NCBI RefSeq assembly: GCF_037975245.1
Contig: NC_092575.1
Coordinates: 8,090,001-8,154,000 of the forward strand
Direction: 5' to 3'
From: Apostichopus japonicus
Lineage: Eukaryota; Echinodermata; Holothuroidea; Aspidochirotida; Stichopodidae
Length of the DNA: 64,000 nt
How positions within the stretch are numbered: position 1 is the stretch's first letter; each line of letters opens with the position of its first letter. Positions 40,182 to 53,300 of this stretch are shown in pieces. Below the pieces are notes generated by a model, which did not search any database, had not been told where the DNA came from, and saw only the letters and a program-made list of their open reading frames with translations. A program made the translations under genes and the position numbers.

Positions 40182-41050
40182 AACAAGGATCTTGCTTCTT
40201 CTTCCAAGAGTGTATTTAATTCAAGTTGTTCCTTCAGTTTATATTGTTCGTTCGACCTATCTTCATGCTCGCCCATTTATGCTCCTTGAACTTACGGATA
40301 GCTATCGCATCGCAGTGTGCGTACATGGATAGAGGAGTTTTTGTACTGTGTCCCATGTAAACCGTATAGCACATTGAATATACATAATTACAATAGTTGT
40401 ATAGCCTATTGGTGAATTATACAATGAATTCTTGTTATTCCCTTCAGTTCTGTAGTCAGTTTAGTATAACTATGATCCGTACCAAACCTTTGTTTCGCAT
40501 CTAACCTGATGCAAATGGAAGCCTTATATAGCTCTTCTGGGAGGTGTTACTCAACTCTAGTGTATGGTCGTGATTGCGCATGCGTAAGTAGTAAGATGAG
40601 ATAATTCATTCTAGGTCAAGACCAATTAAGCCTAATGAATCCATCTCATGTCTAAAAACCTTGTAATTATCCTTGACGAGGTAGTGGCGTATCTTGATCG
40701 ATTTCAAACCAGAGGGAAAATCAACTCTAGCCTTGAGTTCGCTCCATGTATCCTGATGACGAGATTGACCGTGCATTAAAGGAACGAATCATCAAGATGA
40801 CTAGAAAATCTTTATCAAAACTCTCTTACGGTCAAGGTAGTTTCTTTTAAGGGTTTACATGACAGTTATCTGTTGAACTGCCTCTTGACAAGTGCAACGG
40901 CAGAAAATTTCACACAACCATTTTAGAGACAGAGAGAGTGAGAGATAGAAAACTTCAATCCTTGTAATGATTTGTGGAAGAACCTTGACAGAAAAAAAGG
41001 GTTTTATTGTTCGTTTCCGAAATACTTGTAAGTCGGGTATCAAAGATGTT
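40182..41050. other. Unassigned sequence
   Basis: No supportable gene. It contains a short GAGAGAGTGAGAGA tract near 40930. The minus-strand frame at 40855-41043 lies downstream of the exon-like frame at 41.1-41.4 kb, but has no recognisable feature. Confidence 0.5.
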
Positions 41051-41067
41051 TTAATATTTTTCTCTGT

Positions 41068-41070
41068 TAT

Positions 41071-41117
<47 letters not shown>
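41068..41117. repeat. (TA)n microsatellite
   Basis: About 24 perfect TA units, followed by TTATACATA repeats. It directly abuts the 3' end of the exon-like minus-strand frame. Confidence 0.95.
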
Positions 41118-41121
<4 letters not shown>

Positions 41122-41139
41122 TACATATAATTATACATA

Positions 41140-41410
41140 TGATTGTCTCTCCAGAGGTTCGAAACCAGTTAGGACGGTCGTTATTCCACTGTAGGATTTT
41201 GCCGCCTGTATCGAACAATGCTAATCCTGTTTGCTTTCTACAGAGATCAATCTTGATGCTAACCAACTCGAAATCATTTGTGAATCCTACAGCAGGATCT
41301 CGAAAGAGATGCTTTGAAAAGGAATCTGTTAAATCCTTTACGTTGTCGATATATAAATTGTCGCAATTAATTACATAACCACCAATGTGCATATTTAGCC
41401 CTTGAACAAG
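41140..41410 (-). CDS. Exon-like open frame of unknown product
   Basis: The minus-strand frame is open from a stop at 41411-41413 to the TA repeat, about 90 codons. It includes HIGGYVINCDNLYIDNVKDL, RDPAVGFTNDFELVSIKIDL, TGLALFDTGGKILQWN and WFRTSGETI. Composition looks protein-like, with mixed polar and hydrophobic residues and no low complexity. TTGTTCAAG just upstream could be a splice acceptor in the right phase. No clear donor follows ACAATCA before the TA array. Part of it (41140-41304) is homologous to the decayed copy inside the 14.84 kb element. It may be a host exon, or a fragment of a transposon-encoded protein. I do not recognise the family. Confidence 0.35.
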
Positions 41411-42418
41411 TCATAACACATTTGCTGTAAATAACTATACGAACCTTCCCTATAGAAGAGAGCAGAAACCGCCCTTATCCTGTCGATAAACACTGAATAC
41501 TGAAATTGATCAATTTAAGTCAATTTTTAATCAATTTCTTAAACGCTCCCAATACACATGTGACACGATCATTTTAAACACATTCCTTATATACTGATTA
41601 AATTAAATAACACAAAATAAAAACATTTTTTACTACGAACAATTTGATTATAACTGTCGCTCTATATGCTATATAGAAACCTTACAATGTTTATATAGGA
41701 CTTGATCTACTTTCGCTCGGAATATAATTGATATGCTAAAGAGTTATTGTTCTAAGTTCTGCTGAAATCCGTTTAGGACATTGAGAAGGCTTATTTGGAT
41801 CACCCGAACCATGTAACAAATTAACTTAATAGAAATAATCGCTTGTACAATAGCAGGTTGAAGTTGCACCATCAACCCAATAAATCTATAATAACAGACC
41901 CCTACCTGACAAGAGGCGTGCACTATAAAATGACTTCACATTAATAACAAAACATAACTTATTAAAGCATACCAGTTTTTAACCAAGCGGCGACTAAAAG
42001 TTGTCGTCTAAAAATATGACTCTAAACTTTTGCTATACGAACCTGCTGTTTTAATTACATTTCGGAAAATATTTATTTGATTTATAAATTAAAACTGCGG
42101 TTGAGTTTACCTGCTGAGTGTATGTAAACTTGTACAGTATTGACCCATTAAATGGTCAAGTGCTATTATGGGCAATGACGCAAGCAAGAAAAGGTATAGT
42201 GAAATATTAAATTATAAATTTCATTTCAAACGGTCTCGTTGTAGAAGCCACACGGCTTAGAAACTCACTCCACTTAGTTGATTTGTTTTCATAGCGCCGT
42301 GTCGTCTATTTGATGCTGATGTTTCATGTTGACTTTATTCTACAACCATCCTCGAGGATGAAGAAGAGCATAACCATTAGTGGTCTGTTGATAAAGACGC
42401 AACGTCCGATTAAATCAA
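41411..42418. other. Unassigned AT-rich sequence
   Basis: Nothing supportable is seen. Confidence 0.55.
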
Positions 42419-42496
<78 letters not shown>

Positions 42497-42629
42497 CATA
42501 TAGCACATATATATATATATATATAGCATATAGCACATATATATATATATATATATAGCATATAGCATATAGCACATATATATATATATACTAGCATATA
42601 GCACATATATATATATATATAGCATATAG

Positions 42630-42666
<37 letters not shown>

Positions 42667-42720
42667 CATACATATATATATATAAATAAATAAATACAAA
42701 CAAACAAACAAAAACAAACA
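42419..42720. repeat. Punctuated TA array followed by AAAC/AAAT repeats
   Basis: About 75 bases of pure TA are followed by five blocks of TA, each separated by GCATATAGCACA or a close variant. The period is about 36-45 bases. A last TA block of about 40 bases runs into TAAATAAATAAATACAAACA and related A-rich tetranucleotides to about 42728. Frames of 80-130 codons reading IYIYIY and CAICYIYIY are translations of this array and are not genes. Confidence 0.95.
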
Positions 42721-42728
42721 AACAAACG

Positions 42729-43739
42729 AAATAAAAACAAAAAGGAATAAATTTAGAACATTTCGATTGCTTTTTTTCAAGACTAGCAATAAGTCAAAGG
42801 TTATAGACATCCTTACAAATTACGAAGAACTTCAAAAAGTAAATAACAATACCTTCTGCATTATCGCATTATTAATATAGCCTTTATGCATCAAAATGTT
42901 ATAGAAATAGTCTCCAATCTATACATAGTTTTTTGTTCCTATACGGAGCTGTTCCGGTTTTCATATTATTCACCATCGGGTGTTTCAAGTCTGGAAACCC
43001 CTTAAAGACTGAATCGAAGATGGCGTCGATTCTTCAGTCCAGGTCTAAATGTTATTGTTAATTCGAGGCCATAAAAATGTAGACTAAGCAGTTCAGCCAC
43101 TTTGATCGATGGGACTCTGGTACTTTAAGGACAAAAAAAAAAACTCAACAACTACAACAACATTATTCTGATAGAATTTCAACGTAGACTGCAATGATTA
43201 ATAACAGTTTACAATATATCTTAATCAATTGTTTTGCAAACAGTCATGCACCCTTTAGCAAATATACAAATGAGGAGAAGTGTTAAAAGAAACAAAGTTG
43301 AATCACACATCATAAACGCAAACAACTGTTAAACAAGATATGGCATAGGCTTGAACTGCGTAAAGTAAACACTCAAATAGATATACATGTATTAGTTAAG
43401 AAGTCGCATTACTCAATTGGTCAATATGATTAATGCATGATAACACTATTATTTGAATATTCGACCTATGAAGTGTTTTAAGTGAAAAGGGGGAAAATGA
43501 AACATACTTCATGTTTAGGGTTTTCTGTTTCCAACGATCGTTTAAGTCTCAGTACATCTTTGCCAAATTTAAACTTTGACCTTTCCAGCTTACTGCACTT
43601 AAACGTTCAGTGAATATGACACCGTTCTATGCAATTTTCATATTAATATTCATTATTTTTATTGAGTTATCTGTCATTGAAAATTTTAAGCTGAATAAAA
43701 TTCGTCAGATTTATTAACGAGTCCGTAGATTCTACAAAC
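42729..43739. other. Unassigned sequence
   Basis: No supportable gene or repeat. Confidence 0.5.
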
Positions 43740-43990
43740 TATAATCAAAATTTGCAAGCCCCGCCCAACAGATCATGCGCCAATCAAATCTCTTTTCTTT
43801 TCTTTTACGACCGTTAGGCCTAGGATCATTTTACTTTCGTGGGTAGCCTGTGTTAGGTCCCTTCTCTTGTATCTTTATCTCGGTCTTATACCGATTTAGC
43901 TTTCTAAATTGTGTCATTTCCTTCCATCGCAATAAATAAACAGGTGTTTACACATTTCTCCTCCGTGGAATTGTAAAAGTGAATGCTACG
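43740..43990 (+). mobile_element. Weak LTR-like segment
   Basis: GCCAATCAAATC near 43779 (CCAAT box) is followed by pyrimidine-rich sequence, then GCAATAAATAAACAGGTGT at about 43929 as a polyadenylation-like signal, and T-rich sequence. This repeats the spacing logic of the segment at 12.1-12.6 kb, but without clear ends or a primer-binding site. It could equally be an unrelated promoter-like or random stretch. Confidence 0.15.
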
Positions 43991-46900
43991 TGTATAGGAC
44001 TGCCTTAAACTCTTGATCGGGCCGCATGTGTAGACTATTTTGTTTACATTTATATATGTAATGACCATGCTGATATGGATTGTGCAGTGATTTTACGGTA
44101 AATCGTTCGTGCCATAAGGGCAACAGAAAATAAATTTCTTACTTTCGATTGCGACAGCTTTTCTCCATTCAACCTACCTGGTCAGAGTGCATTTAGAATA
44201 AGAAACATCGAGTCTACTGCGGAAGTTTGTTTTCCGAAATTCATCAGCAAACACGTATTGAGACTTTAACCTCCACCCAAAACATCAGGCACCGACTACC
44301 ACCTCTGAGAAACCACTTTATGGAAGATATGTTGTGTCGTGTGGTGCTGGGTTGTGTTTTGTTGTGTTTACAAGTCAATGTGTTAAATATACACACGCCG
44401 ATCATTGAACATTGTGAATAAATGATATACCGTAGTCCTCATAAACAAACTATATCCTTTTCAATTTCTGCCTTTACCCTTCACCAATTCTACCAATTTT
44501 TCTCTGACTCTCGTTCCTACAGGTGCCCTTCCTCATGACTGCCCTCAACTTTTAGTTCAAGTACGTCATCATTTTCTTGACAGTAAAGTCAGCGTCAAAA
44601 CGAAATTGTCCCCCTTTTTTCGGGGCGCAAACTCTTACGCTTTCAGTTAAGCAGTTTAACCAGTAAATATTACTCAATTACTCGTGCGGTTTCCCTATCT
44701 TCAGTAGATGACAGATTTTCACGTTGCATTTCACAGCTTCATGATAGAATATCTTTCCTATAGCATCCTTTTGCGGTTAGAATCTTCTAGCTTTCTCTTC
44801 TGCTGGAGAAGTATGTCCCTCTCGTCCCCGGGGGCTGGCGTGCAGAATTTTCCTGATCGCAAGATGGGCGTGAAATCATTAATTTTCTCATTTGAAAGAT
44901 CACCGTATCCCTAGGGCTGCAGCGGGTGTTTGTTTGGGTCTACTGCTGCTGCTGCTGCTCCAGAATATAGTACAATGATGTTTCCAAGTAATATCGTATC
45001 AGTCAATTCTGCATCTCAGACGGTCCTTTCCATTCGATTGAGCTATACTGAAGCTGCGGTAGGATCGACGAGACCGCGAAGGCGGCGTACTGACACACTG
45101 CCGTGGGCGATATCTTGCAAAGTACGTTGGCTTTTCTCGATTACTAATCGGGTGGTTCTGCTTGCTTGACTTGACGTTGAGTCGGTGATGTGATTATTAA
45201 AACATGAATGTTAAGACTTCATTGTAAGCAAACAATTGAAGTTTGAATGAAGGTGCTATTATGGGGAAGGAGTATGATGGTGAACGGAACTAATGTAGCG
45301 GATAGCGTTAATGAAGCGTGAATAGATTCTGCCCTGACGTTTATGAAGATATATTAAAGGAGTGTTCGCATTCCTAAAGTTGACAGTGGACGTCAGACCT
45401 TTGCTCTTCAGCTTTTTCAACTGAAACCAACCATACCACATTATATGAGGGGACTTATATCTCAGATCACACGTAATCTAACTGTCATTATATTTTATTA
45501 GTGTGAGATGAGATCGGTATTGGAAATAAAATAATATATTCTATGAACATATTACTAGAAAAGTTAGAGCTTCATTGGGCAGTAGGAGAGGGCAACCCTG
45601 TCACAACATTCATGCCAAGAATATTTTTTTTAAAGAGCTTATCGACCTTAATCCATTTTAAGTTTCTTTTCCTTATCAAGAAAAAAAGCCTGTTGTTATC
45701 ATACAGCCCGATACCTATTGTTATGTGCGGTATATATGCCTCAAACTCTATTTCTAATTTTAAAACGCAATCCATATGTTCTCGGCTTATAATTATAATT
45801 AGTCTATAATCGTATGGTATATTATACATAGATAAGTTACCACCGATCTAAATGGTCTCTATGTGAACCCTGCTCCAGTGTCCTTCACAACCATTAGCAG
45901 TACATTAATTATTACATGATATAATTTATTCTTTTTACCTCTCTTATATTTCTAGGCGATGCAGTTTCTCTGGCAGTCAGACACAGAGGTATAGTAACGA
46001 CTCGACTTTCCATGCGCATGTGCAGTACGAGTGAAATCATACAAAAAAATCTTTACTGAGCGCGACCATGTTATAAAAGCTCTTTCACGTACGAAAAAAA
46101 AAATGTACTCAGTTCTAGAAATCTTGACATTTCAGCCCTCACAGAGAGAAGAAATTATTTAGCCAATTAATCAAATAAAAATGATAGATAAAATACATAA
46201 CTCCTCAGATTGAGTTACAGGTCTACAGAAAGAAATTTCCTCGCAGAAAGGATCGTCGTCTGGTTGCAACCACAAAAAGTGAATTTTCAATGTTTCGAGT
46301 TAACGGGGACAATATTTGACCAGTTTTAGTTTTCACTCTTTTCACCATCTGTCGTCAAATCGCAGCTTTAACTTAACTGGACAACATCCTCTCAGTTTGA
46401 AGCACTTTATTCCCGTCCAATCATACTACATATATTTCTTTGCTTCCAGCCAGTTGACTTTGCCATTGCCCCTATAGCAATCGAGGAAACGGTTATGAAC
46501 ACAATCCGAGTATCAGTTTGGCAGCAGTCTAACGTACTGCTTTACCAACAGGAGACAGAAATAACGGTTTTAGTGCTCTTAGGCGCTGAAGGCAAACATG
46601 AAGAGAGCCTGAGGTTATTATTGTTCGATAAAAGAGCCTTGTTCAATAGATATATGAGAGCAGAAATGTCTCCTCGAATCTAGACACACTGTCCATGGTA
46701 AAATGGTCATCTTCATTGGATGTGGTTGGCTTTGATAATTGCACCCCTACAGTGACACAAACTTACTGTACATTATTTCATATAACGTCGCATATTGAAC
46801 TTTTCGTTTGCTATCCTAATATTATTGCGTGGTATGGAACTATTCATGTATATGCCCGGGGGAGTGACGACACATCGCTGTGTAGACCACGAGGTTTCCC

Positions 46901-48427
46901 GCGTAAATAACGAAAAACTGGCGCCAAAAGAGGCCAGTAGAAAAGTGTATAGTGCACTTACATATACAAGACACGGCTCTCCTGTCCCCGGGGTGCCTAT
47001 TTTCCAAGCTCTTTTAACTTCCGCTGCTTGGGAACTTGTTTGGGACTGCTTGCAAGCAGATTTAATTTCTTGAGTTGATAAAGAAGATGTATGACTCATT
47101 TTGATCCGCAAACATTACACACACACACAAAAAAGGCAAAGAAGGGGAAAAATGACCAGGGAAAAAAAAGTAGGTATAGATCGTGATCTGTGGTATGTCA
47201 TGCATAGTTTTTAATTATGATTTCAGAAATACCGTCGCGGACACTGACATTTTATATGAAGTCATGACCCTTAAAAGCAGGGATTGCTGTGGGCTTACAG
47301 GGTGTTCAAGAAATTCAGTTTAGACCTATATACTGACAAGAAGAAGCAACCATTAAGCATGCCTTTAATTGTGAAATACTGCGTATAATGATAGTACAAG
47401 AGATGTGTGATATAGGTGTGGGCGGTAAAAATGATTGTCAGTGACGTAATCAGGAATCTGTGAATGCACGAACAGCAGCGAGTAACATTGCATTTAGACT
47501 TAAGCAGCTCAATCCTATGGCTGGGGAACTTTGTCCTCGATCGAATACACAAGTTCACATTGATAGTTTGAGACATTACAATGTCAGAGGAGATAGTCTC
47601 AAATCGTGGGATAGTCTTACAGATATTTTACAAAATAGAATTCGACACTTAGCCTAGATTAATCCCCATTTCAACTGTATAACTCTATGTTTGACCTAGC
47701 GTGCTTTGGATATAGCAATCGAGGATAATATTTGTCACTTTGTTGACTCGGCGGAATTACCAGTTAATCGATACCATTTTGTGCGAGAAGAGCAATGTAC
47801 CTAGAGTGAAGTGGATAAACACGTGAAACCAATCAGGTTAAAGCTAACTATGACACTACGTACCAAAAAAATATGCTTTCATTATGTGGAGGTAGGAAGG
47901 GGGCTTCTAAATTGTAAGCGATAGTTAGGGGAGAGGGTGAAGGGTGGTGGCAGAAATCCGATTGAGTTTGGGGATCTTCACCAGTAGAGTTTGATAGGTT
48001 ATACGGTAGCAAGATTATGTTAAACATCTTAACTCAAAATTTCAAATAGGCTCTCTCAAAAGTTCGTATTCCCCCCCCCCCCCCCTCAGATTGTTTGATA
48101 CAGCGAACACTGTCACATGTTCAAACATACTGAATGCTTCATATTTCATGGATAAATGAAGAAGATAAATAACGCCTCTTATTTTGATACGAAATATCAC
48201 TCTACTCTGTATATACGAAAGATGGGTCCGAAGAACTCCGCCACATACTTGGCCTACATATCTGTGTAATGCTATATTTTGTTATTGAAGCATCTTGTAT
48301 TTTCGCCGCATTTATCTTCACATCGGTGTGTTGTATAGAAACTCAGGCACGTAGTTTCGTAAATCGAGTTTGGTAAATCTTCAACAAACAAGTTGAGTTG
48401 ATCCAAAGCACTGACGTGCACATCAAT
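43991..48427. other. Unassigned sequence
   Basis: No supportable gene. It contains a CTGCTG run near 44945, a C run near 48070 and a short CA tract near 47116. Overlapping opposite-strand frames at 46773-47111 are about equally long on both strands and lack motifs. Confidence 0.5.
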
Positions 48428-49125
48428 TGCACAGTACAGTGACGAACACACCAAGTACACAGTGCAGTGACGTGCACATCAAGTACACAGAGCAGTGTCG
48501 TGCACATCAAGTACACAGTACAGTGTCGTGCACATCAATTGCACAGTACAGTGACGTGCACATCAAGTGCACAGAACAGTTACGTGCACATCAAGTGCAC
48601 AGTGCAGTGACGTGCACATCAAGTGCACAGAACAGTGACGTGCACATCAAGTACACAGTTCACTGTCGTGCACATCAGGTACACAGTACAGTGTCGTGCA
48701 CATCAAGTGCACAGTACAGTGACGAACACATCAAGTGCACATTACAGTGACGTATACACCAAGTACACAGTGCAGTGACGTGCACATCAAGTGCACAGAA
48801 CAGTGACGTGCACATCAAGTACACAGTACAGTGACGAACACATCAATTGCAAGGTACAGTGACGTATACACCAAGTACACAGTGCAGTGACGAGCACATC
48901 AAGTGCACAGTACAGTGACGTGCACATCAAGTGCACAGTACAGTGACGTATACATCAGGTGTACAGTACAGTAACGAACACATCAAGTACAGAGTACAGT
49001 GACGAACACATCAAGTGCACAGTATAGTGACGTGCACATCAAGTGCACAGTACAGTGACGAACACATCAAGTACACAGTACAGTGGCGAACACATCACGT
49101 GCACAGTACAGTGACATGCACACAG
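48428..49125. repeat. 28-bp minisatellite, about 25 copies
   Basis: The unit is close to CAGTGACGTGCACATCAAGT followed by GCACAGTA. Variants change ACGTGCACA to ACGAACACA or ACGTATACA, and the AGTGCACAG part to AGTACACAG. Length stays 28 bases in nearly every copy. The TGACG core is present in most units, making a dense array of CRE half-sites. GTGCAC palindromes are frequent. Because 28 is not a multiple of three and the unit lacks stops, a 107-codon frame (48427-48750) runs through by chance, cycling every 28 residues. Confidence 0.96.
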
Positions 49126-50215
49126 AGCCAATCAGCTCAGTTGCCTCTAAATAGTAAACGATATATCGCTGCTTTCTTTACTGACCTGTTTTACGAAGTT
49201 ATTGAGATTTGGTTCCTGATTTAAGAAATGTTGACGCTATGTTTATTTTTAGCTCATATATGACGTCATGGTATTTATAATAGGCTACAATAGGTGCCAC
49301 AAACTGCTTTAGTGTTGTGTTTGGTAGGTTCGGCTTTTTTTCAAAGCAGATTATGTGTAGTGCTAGCTTGTAGTCGAATAATCGCAACTTAGGTTTTGGG
49401 CGCGATTAATCGAACTTCCAAAGTGTAATCGCGACTACTGGCGATTAATCGATTACGACTATCAGCGTTTATTTGTCAGCAAATATGGCAAAGGTATGTG
49501 GTTCTCACAATGCTACACTAGCTCTGTGCTGTGCTAAAAATCAGCAAGCACCTGCTCCGGTTAGATTAATGCGTTTACTTAGTAATACGATTGTTCTGCT
49601 GTGCAACATTCAGTTCTGGCAATGTTTCAACCATTACATATTAATCGGAAATTTTTAATTATTAATCTTTTACGATTGCCTAAGTATTTGTCATTTCTTC
49701 AAACATGTTAATAATAACTTCATTACCAACCTGGTTCACATTTATCGGTCTTTTATACGTCTGATCGAGTGTGTTGATTGCGGTGTAGTTTAATTTCAAT
49801 GTGCAAAATACTTGCCTGCTATCGCGCTAGGCTAGAGCCTAGCCTAGAACATTGGACACCCTTCTACAGAAAACTCTTGCATACTAATCATAACACCGCT
49901 GCAATGTGTTACATCTATTCATTGTTTTACATGTTTACTTTTACTAGTGCTTGTAGTTGTAGTAGCCTCGTGGATTCATTCGAAAGTTTTTGATTTACTG
50001 TGAAGGATTTTAAGAAACGTTGTAGATTGAAAAGTGTTCATATGTTTTGCTTAGTAGAAGTTTTAACATGATTTAGACACCACACGTTAAGACACGAAAG
50101 AATAAATAAATAAAGACAGTGCACCATGGGGAAAAAATTTGTTTTGAATGTATTCCTGCAGTGTAAAAACGACAGTGATGACGTCATAACTGTAACCGAG
50201 TTACCGAGTTAATCG
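49126..50215. other. Unassigned sequence with GATTAATCG palindromes
   Basis: At 49376-49460 the motif GCGATTAATCG and close variants occur three times, and related GTTAATCGAGTTA occurs at about 50205. Some hAT families have such termini, but no inverted-repeat pair with a target duplication can be drawn. No supportable gene. Confidence 0.4.
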
Positions 50216-50218
50216 AGT

Positions 50219-50250
<32 letters not shown>

Positions 50251-50318
50251 CGTTTTTTATTTATATATATATATATTTATATATATATATATTTATATAT
50301 ATATTTATATATATATAT

Positions 50319-50352
<34 letters not shown>
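50216..50352. repeat. TA / TTTATA / TG compound microsatellite
   Basis: TA repeats interrupted by CATA, CGTTTTTTAT and TTTATA units end in a (TG)9 tract. Confidence 0.93.
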
Positions 50353-50353
<1 letters not shown>

Positions 50354-53300
50354 TCCCAATCGTTGTCATTAATGTAGCCTTTTATCAAATCACCCACTCG
50401 AGTTGTTTCTAATTTACATGTAACTGCACACTTAGTTGCAACTATATACAGTAATGTCGATGTTAGGGTTGATCAAACAAATGTGGACAAGCTTATAATG
50501 CAAATGACGTCACATCGTTATTGCTTTTGTTATGGTTATTGTCGTGTTTTTCCTTCTTCTTGTTATTTCATATTATTATACAGTAGGGTACTAAAGTGCG
50601 TTTATAAGCCACATGGTAATACTAATTCAAGGTTATTCGACGAACAATGGACAACTTGTCGCAAATCCTCCTACAAAATGACATACGACCATGGATTAAA
50701 TGTGCGCCTCTACATATGATACTATATAAAGAACAGCTGCTTCGGTATGTGATGCATATTGGCCTCATAGCGCCTTCCCAGTCCCCACTTTCACCCAATT
50801 CTCGCCCATGTAAACTCATCAACGCATTAATGACCAACCAAAAGAGATGTTAAGAAACTTGAAACATGAAATCAATCTAGACTATTTTCTTTCCTTGTAA
50901 ATTTTAATGGCCTTCGTATATACCCAATTCATCATCTCCAAATTTGAAGCCGTTAAGTCGTTTGAAGTGTCCAAGTAATTAAAGCTTCACAGTATGTCGC
51001 TGGATTTCCCTTAAACGGTGTTTATTTAATAGCCCACCGTCTCGAGAGATAAAAAGTTAACACTCGATCCAAACACTTTGCTTCGAAAGTCCTGTATACA
51101 TAGTTACAGAGGAGGTGAGAATCGGTTTTATATCCTCGGCGAGTCACAGACGGAGTTTTCTAAAACTTCACGCTTCTTCCTAATTGACTCCATCAGACCA
51201 CCTGAAAAAAAACGCGCGCTTCTGCCAAATGTCAAAAAATTAACCAAGGGGTTGATAACTCCTCGAGATTTGAGAAAAGGAAAGTCTCGATAAAAAAATA
51301 TATAGAATTAGTCAGTCTACGTTTAGATAGTAAAATGTCTAATTTGGCACCAGCAATACGCCGTCCTCGACTACACTTGAACGCGCGAGATAACTGCTTT
51401 CGTCTTAAGAAGTAGAAAGACTAACAGCATAAGATGAAACAAACAGACTGCGTAACAGCTGTAGTTGCTTCACACTTCCTTCAAAACCAGAGTCCATCTT
51501 CATTATCATTATTTTTCGTCCACTGCTTTCAATTTCCCCAAATTACTACTTTCGACGCCTCAGATCTCAATAGACATTTTGTTTCAGTCGTAATTAAAGA
51601 CCACAACACACGACAACGACCCCAACATAACCTTGTGAAGCAAAACTGCATGGCCGTACGGTCGTATAAACTATATACAGGCTAGACAACGACCATAACC
51701 AGGATAGGTATATACGCTAGAATACTTGAGTGAAATTGCTATATAGTCAGATCAAGTTAAGGTTATACAAACATTCCAAAGTGTCAATTTATGAGTTTTT
51801 TTTGGGGGGGGGGGGGGGGGAGCATTACATTTGTTGCAAACAGAACGTTTGATACGGTTCGAATTTGTCCATTTATCGATTGAGAGCTCGACAACAACTT
51901 TCCGCATGTTATTACCAATAACAGTTGCTGCTCCATATTGCAAAGATAAGGTGAATTCATCGGCTACTTTCGGAACTATTCGTAGAAATGTATAATGATT
52001 AGCTGTATCACAACATTGTCATTTTGGCGAACAGCCCCAGGCCACATTTTTGTGTATCAAACGATAGTTTTTCGAAGTAGAATGTATAACTATAACCATG
52101 GCAGGTAGGAAGTTTTGTGTCAAACCGAAAGTTTTGAATTAATTTCCTCCACAAAGTTGACCTGAGTGAGAATCGTACGCCTCTTTATATGACAAAAACA
52201 ACAGTTGCAATCATCAGACTGACGGCGCCAAAGCGAATCTTAAAATCATCAATATAGGTTCAAAAAGAACCAACAACTCCTTTTCGATCGTGGGTTTATA
52301 CAAGCTACAGTAGCAAACTCACACACAGACGAAATGCTAGTTCAGTTCCCGTAAAATCTTTTAATTGATGTTGGTTGCCGCATTGGGGCTCTTAACACGT
52401 AATCAGAGAAATAAATCGGGCGACAATAAAGAACTTCTTGGATCTGGGGTAGTTATGGCTGTGCAAGATGTGCTGTAATTTGGTATTTTATATTTATTGT
52501 CGGGTAAAAAAAAGGTTGTTTGATTTGCCAAGGAATTCAGGACTTACATACTACTATGCTAATATATTCCAACTTCCTACACTAGGCGTAGACATCGTAA
52601 AACATTCTAAAAAAGAAGGCTTCCCAGCTCGATGTATAAGGTTTCGTCGTTTTGATCTTATTGCATAATTGAGTTTTGTTTTTGCCCTTTCCTTTATTTC
52701 CCATTTTCAATAGAAATTTCATTTGATGAACAGAATATGAGATACATTAAAGTGCTAACTAAATACACATAACTGATCATTTACAATGATGTACTTTATG
52801 TTTCATGGGAGCATTATACAATTATACATAGAAGGTTTGAATAAGCTTAAATTAAATAACTTGAAAAACAATCTTGAAACCGTAATGATATATGACATCA
52901 AGCAAAAAGTGAAAACTTATGCAGAAATAACATATAGCATCTAGAAGTTGTTTACACATCTTACAATTAAAAATTAAGTAGTTTGCATGTTAAATGTAGA
53001 AGTTAATTTGGTTAGTAGTATAATTGGTATAGCCAAATCACATTTAAAATAAAAATCATTTCTAATAAGGACCCGTGAGAGATGTTGTTCCAAAATTGCT
53101 TAGTAATAACACAAGAACAAAGAAATGTGCTCTTTATAGATATCATCTTCATCCTTGCAACAAAGGGAGCAAAGAGGGGAATCTTTATAGAGAAAGTGTA
53201 ATACCTATAACATTCTACTAATGAAATGAAACGGGAAATATTGTATGTTTGAATCCCTTACTTACCCGCTATAATATGAATGGAATCCTGAAACAACGTT

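Noticed and set aside
42310-42810. Several frames of 80-130 codons reading IYIYIY
   Set aside because: Translation of the TA array on both strands.
44700-45170. GC-richer patch with a CTG run and frames on both strands
   Set aside because: Frames are broken by stops and the alanine run is only the trinucleotide repeat.
48427-48750. 107-codon frame with a repeating HIKCT/AHQVHS pattern
   Set aside because: The 28-bp minisatellite has no stop in this phase series; the pattern is periodic with the array and not a protein repeat under selection.
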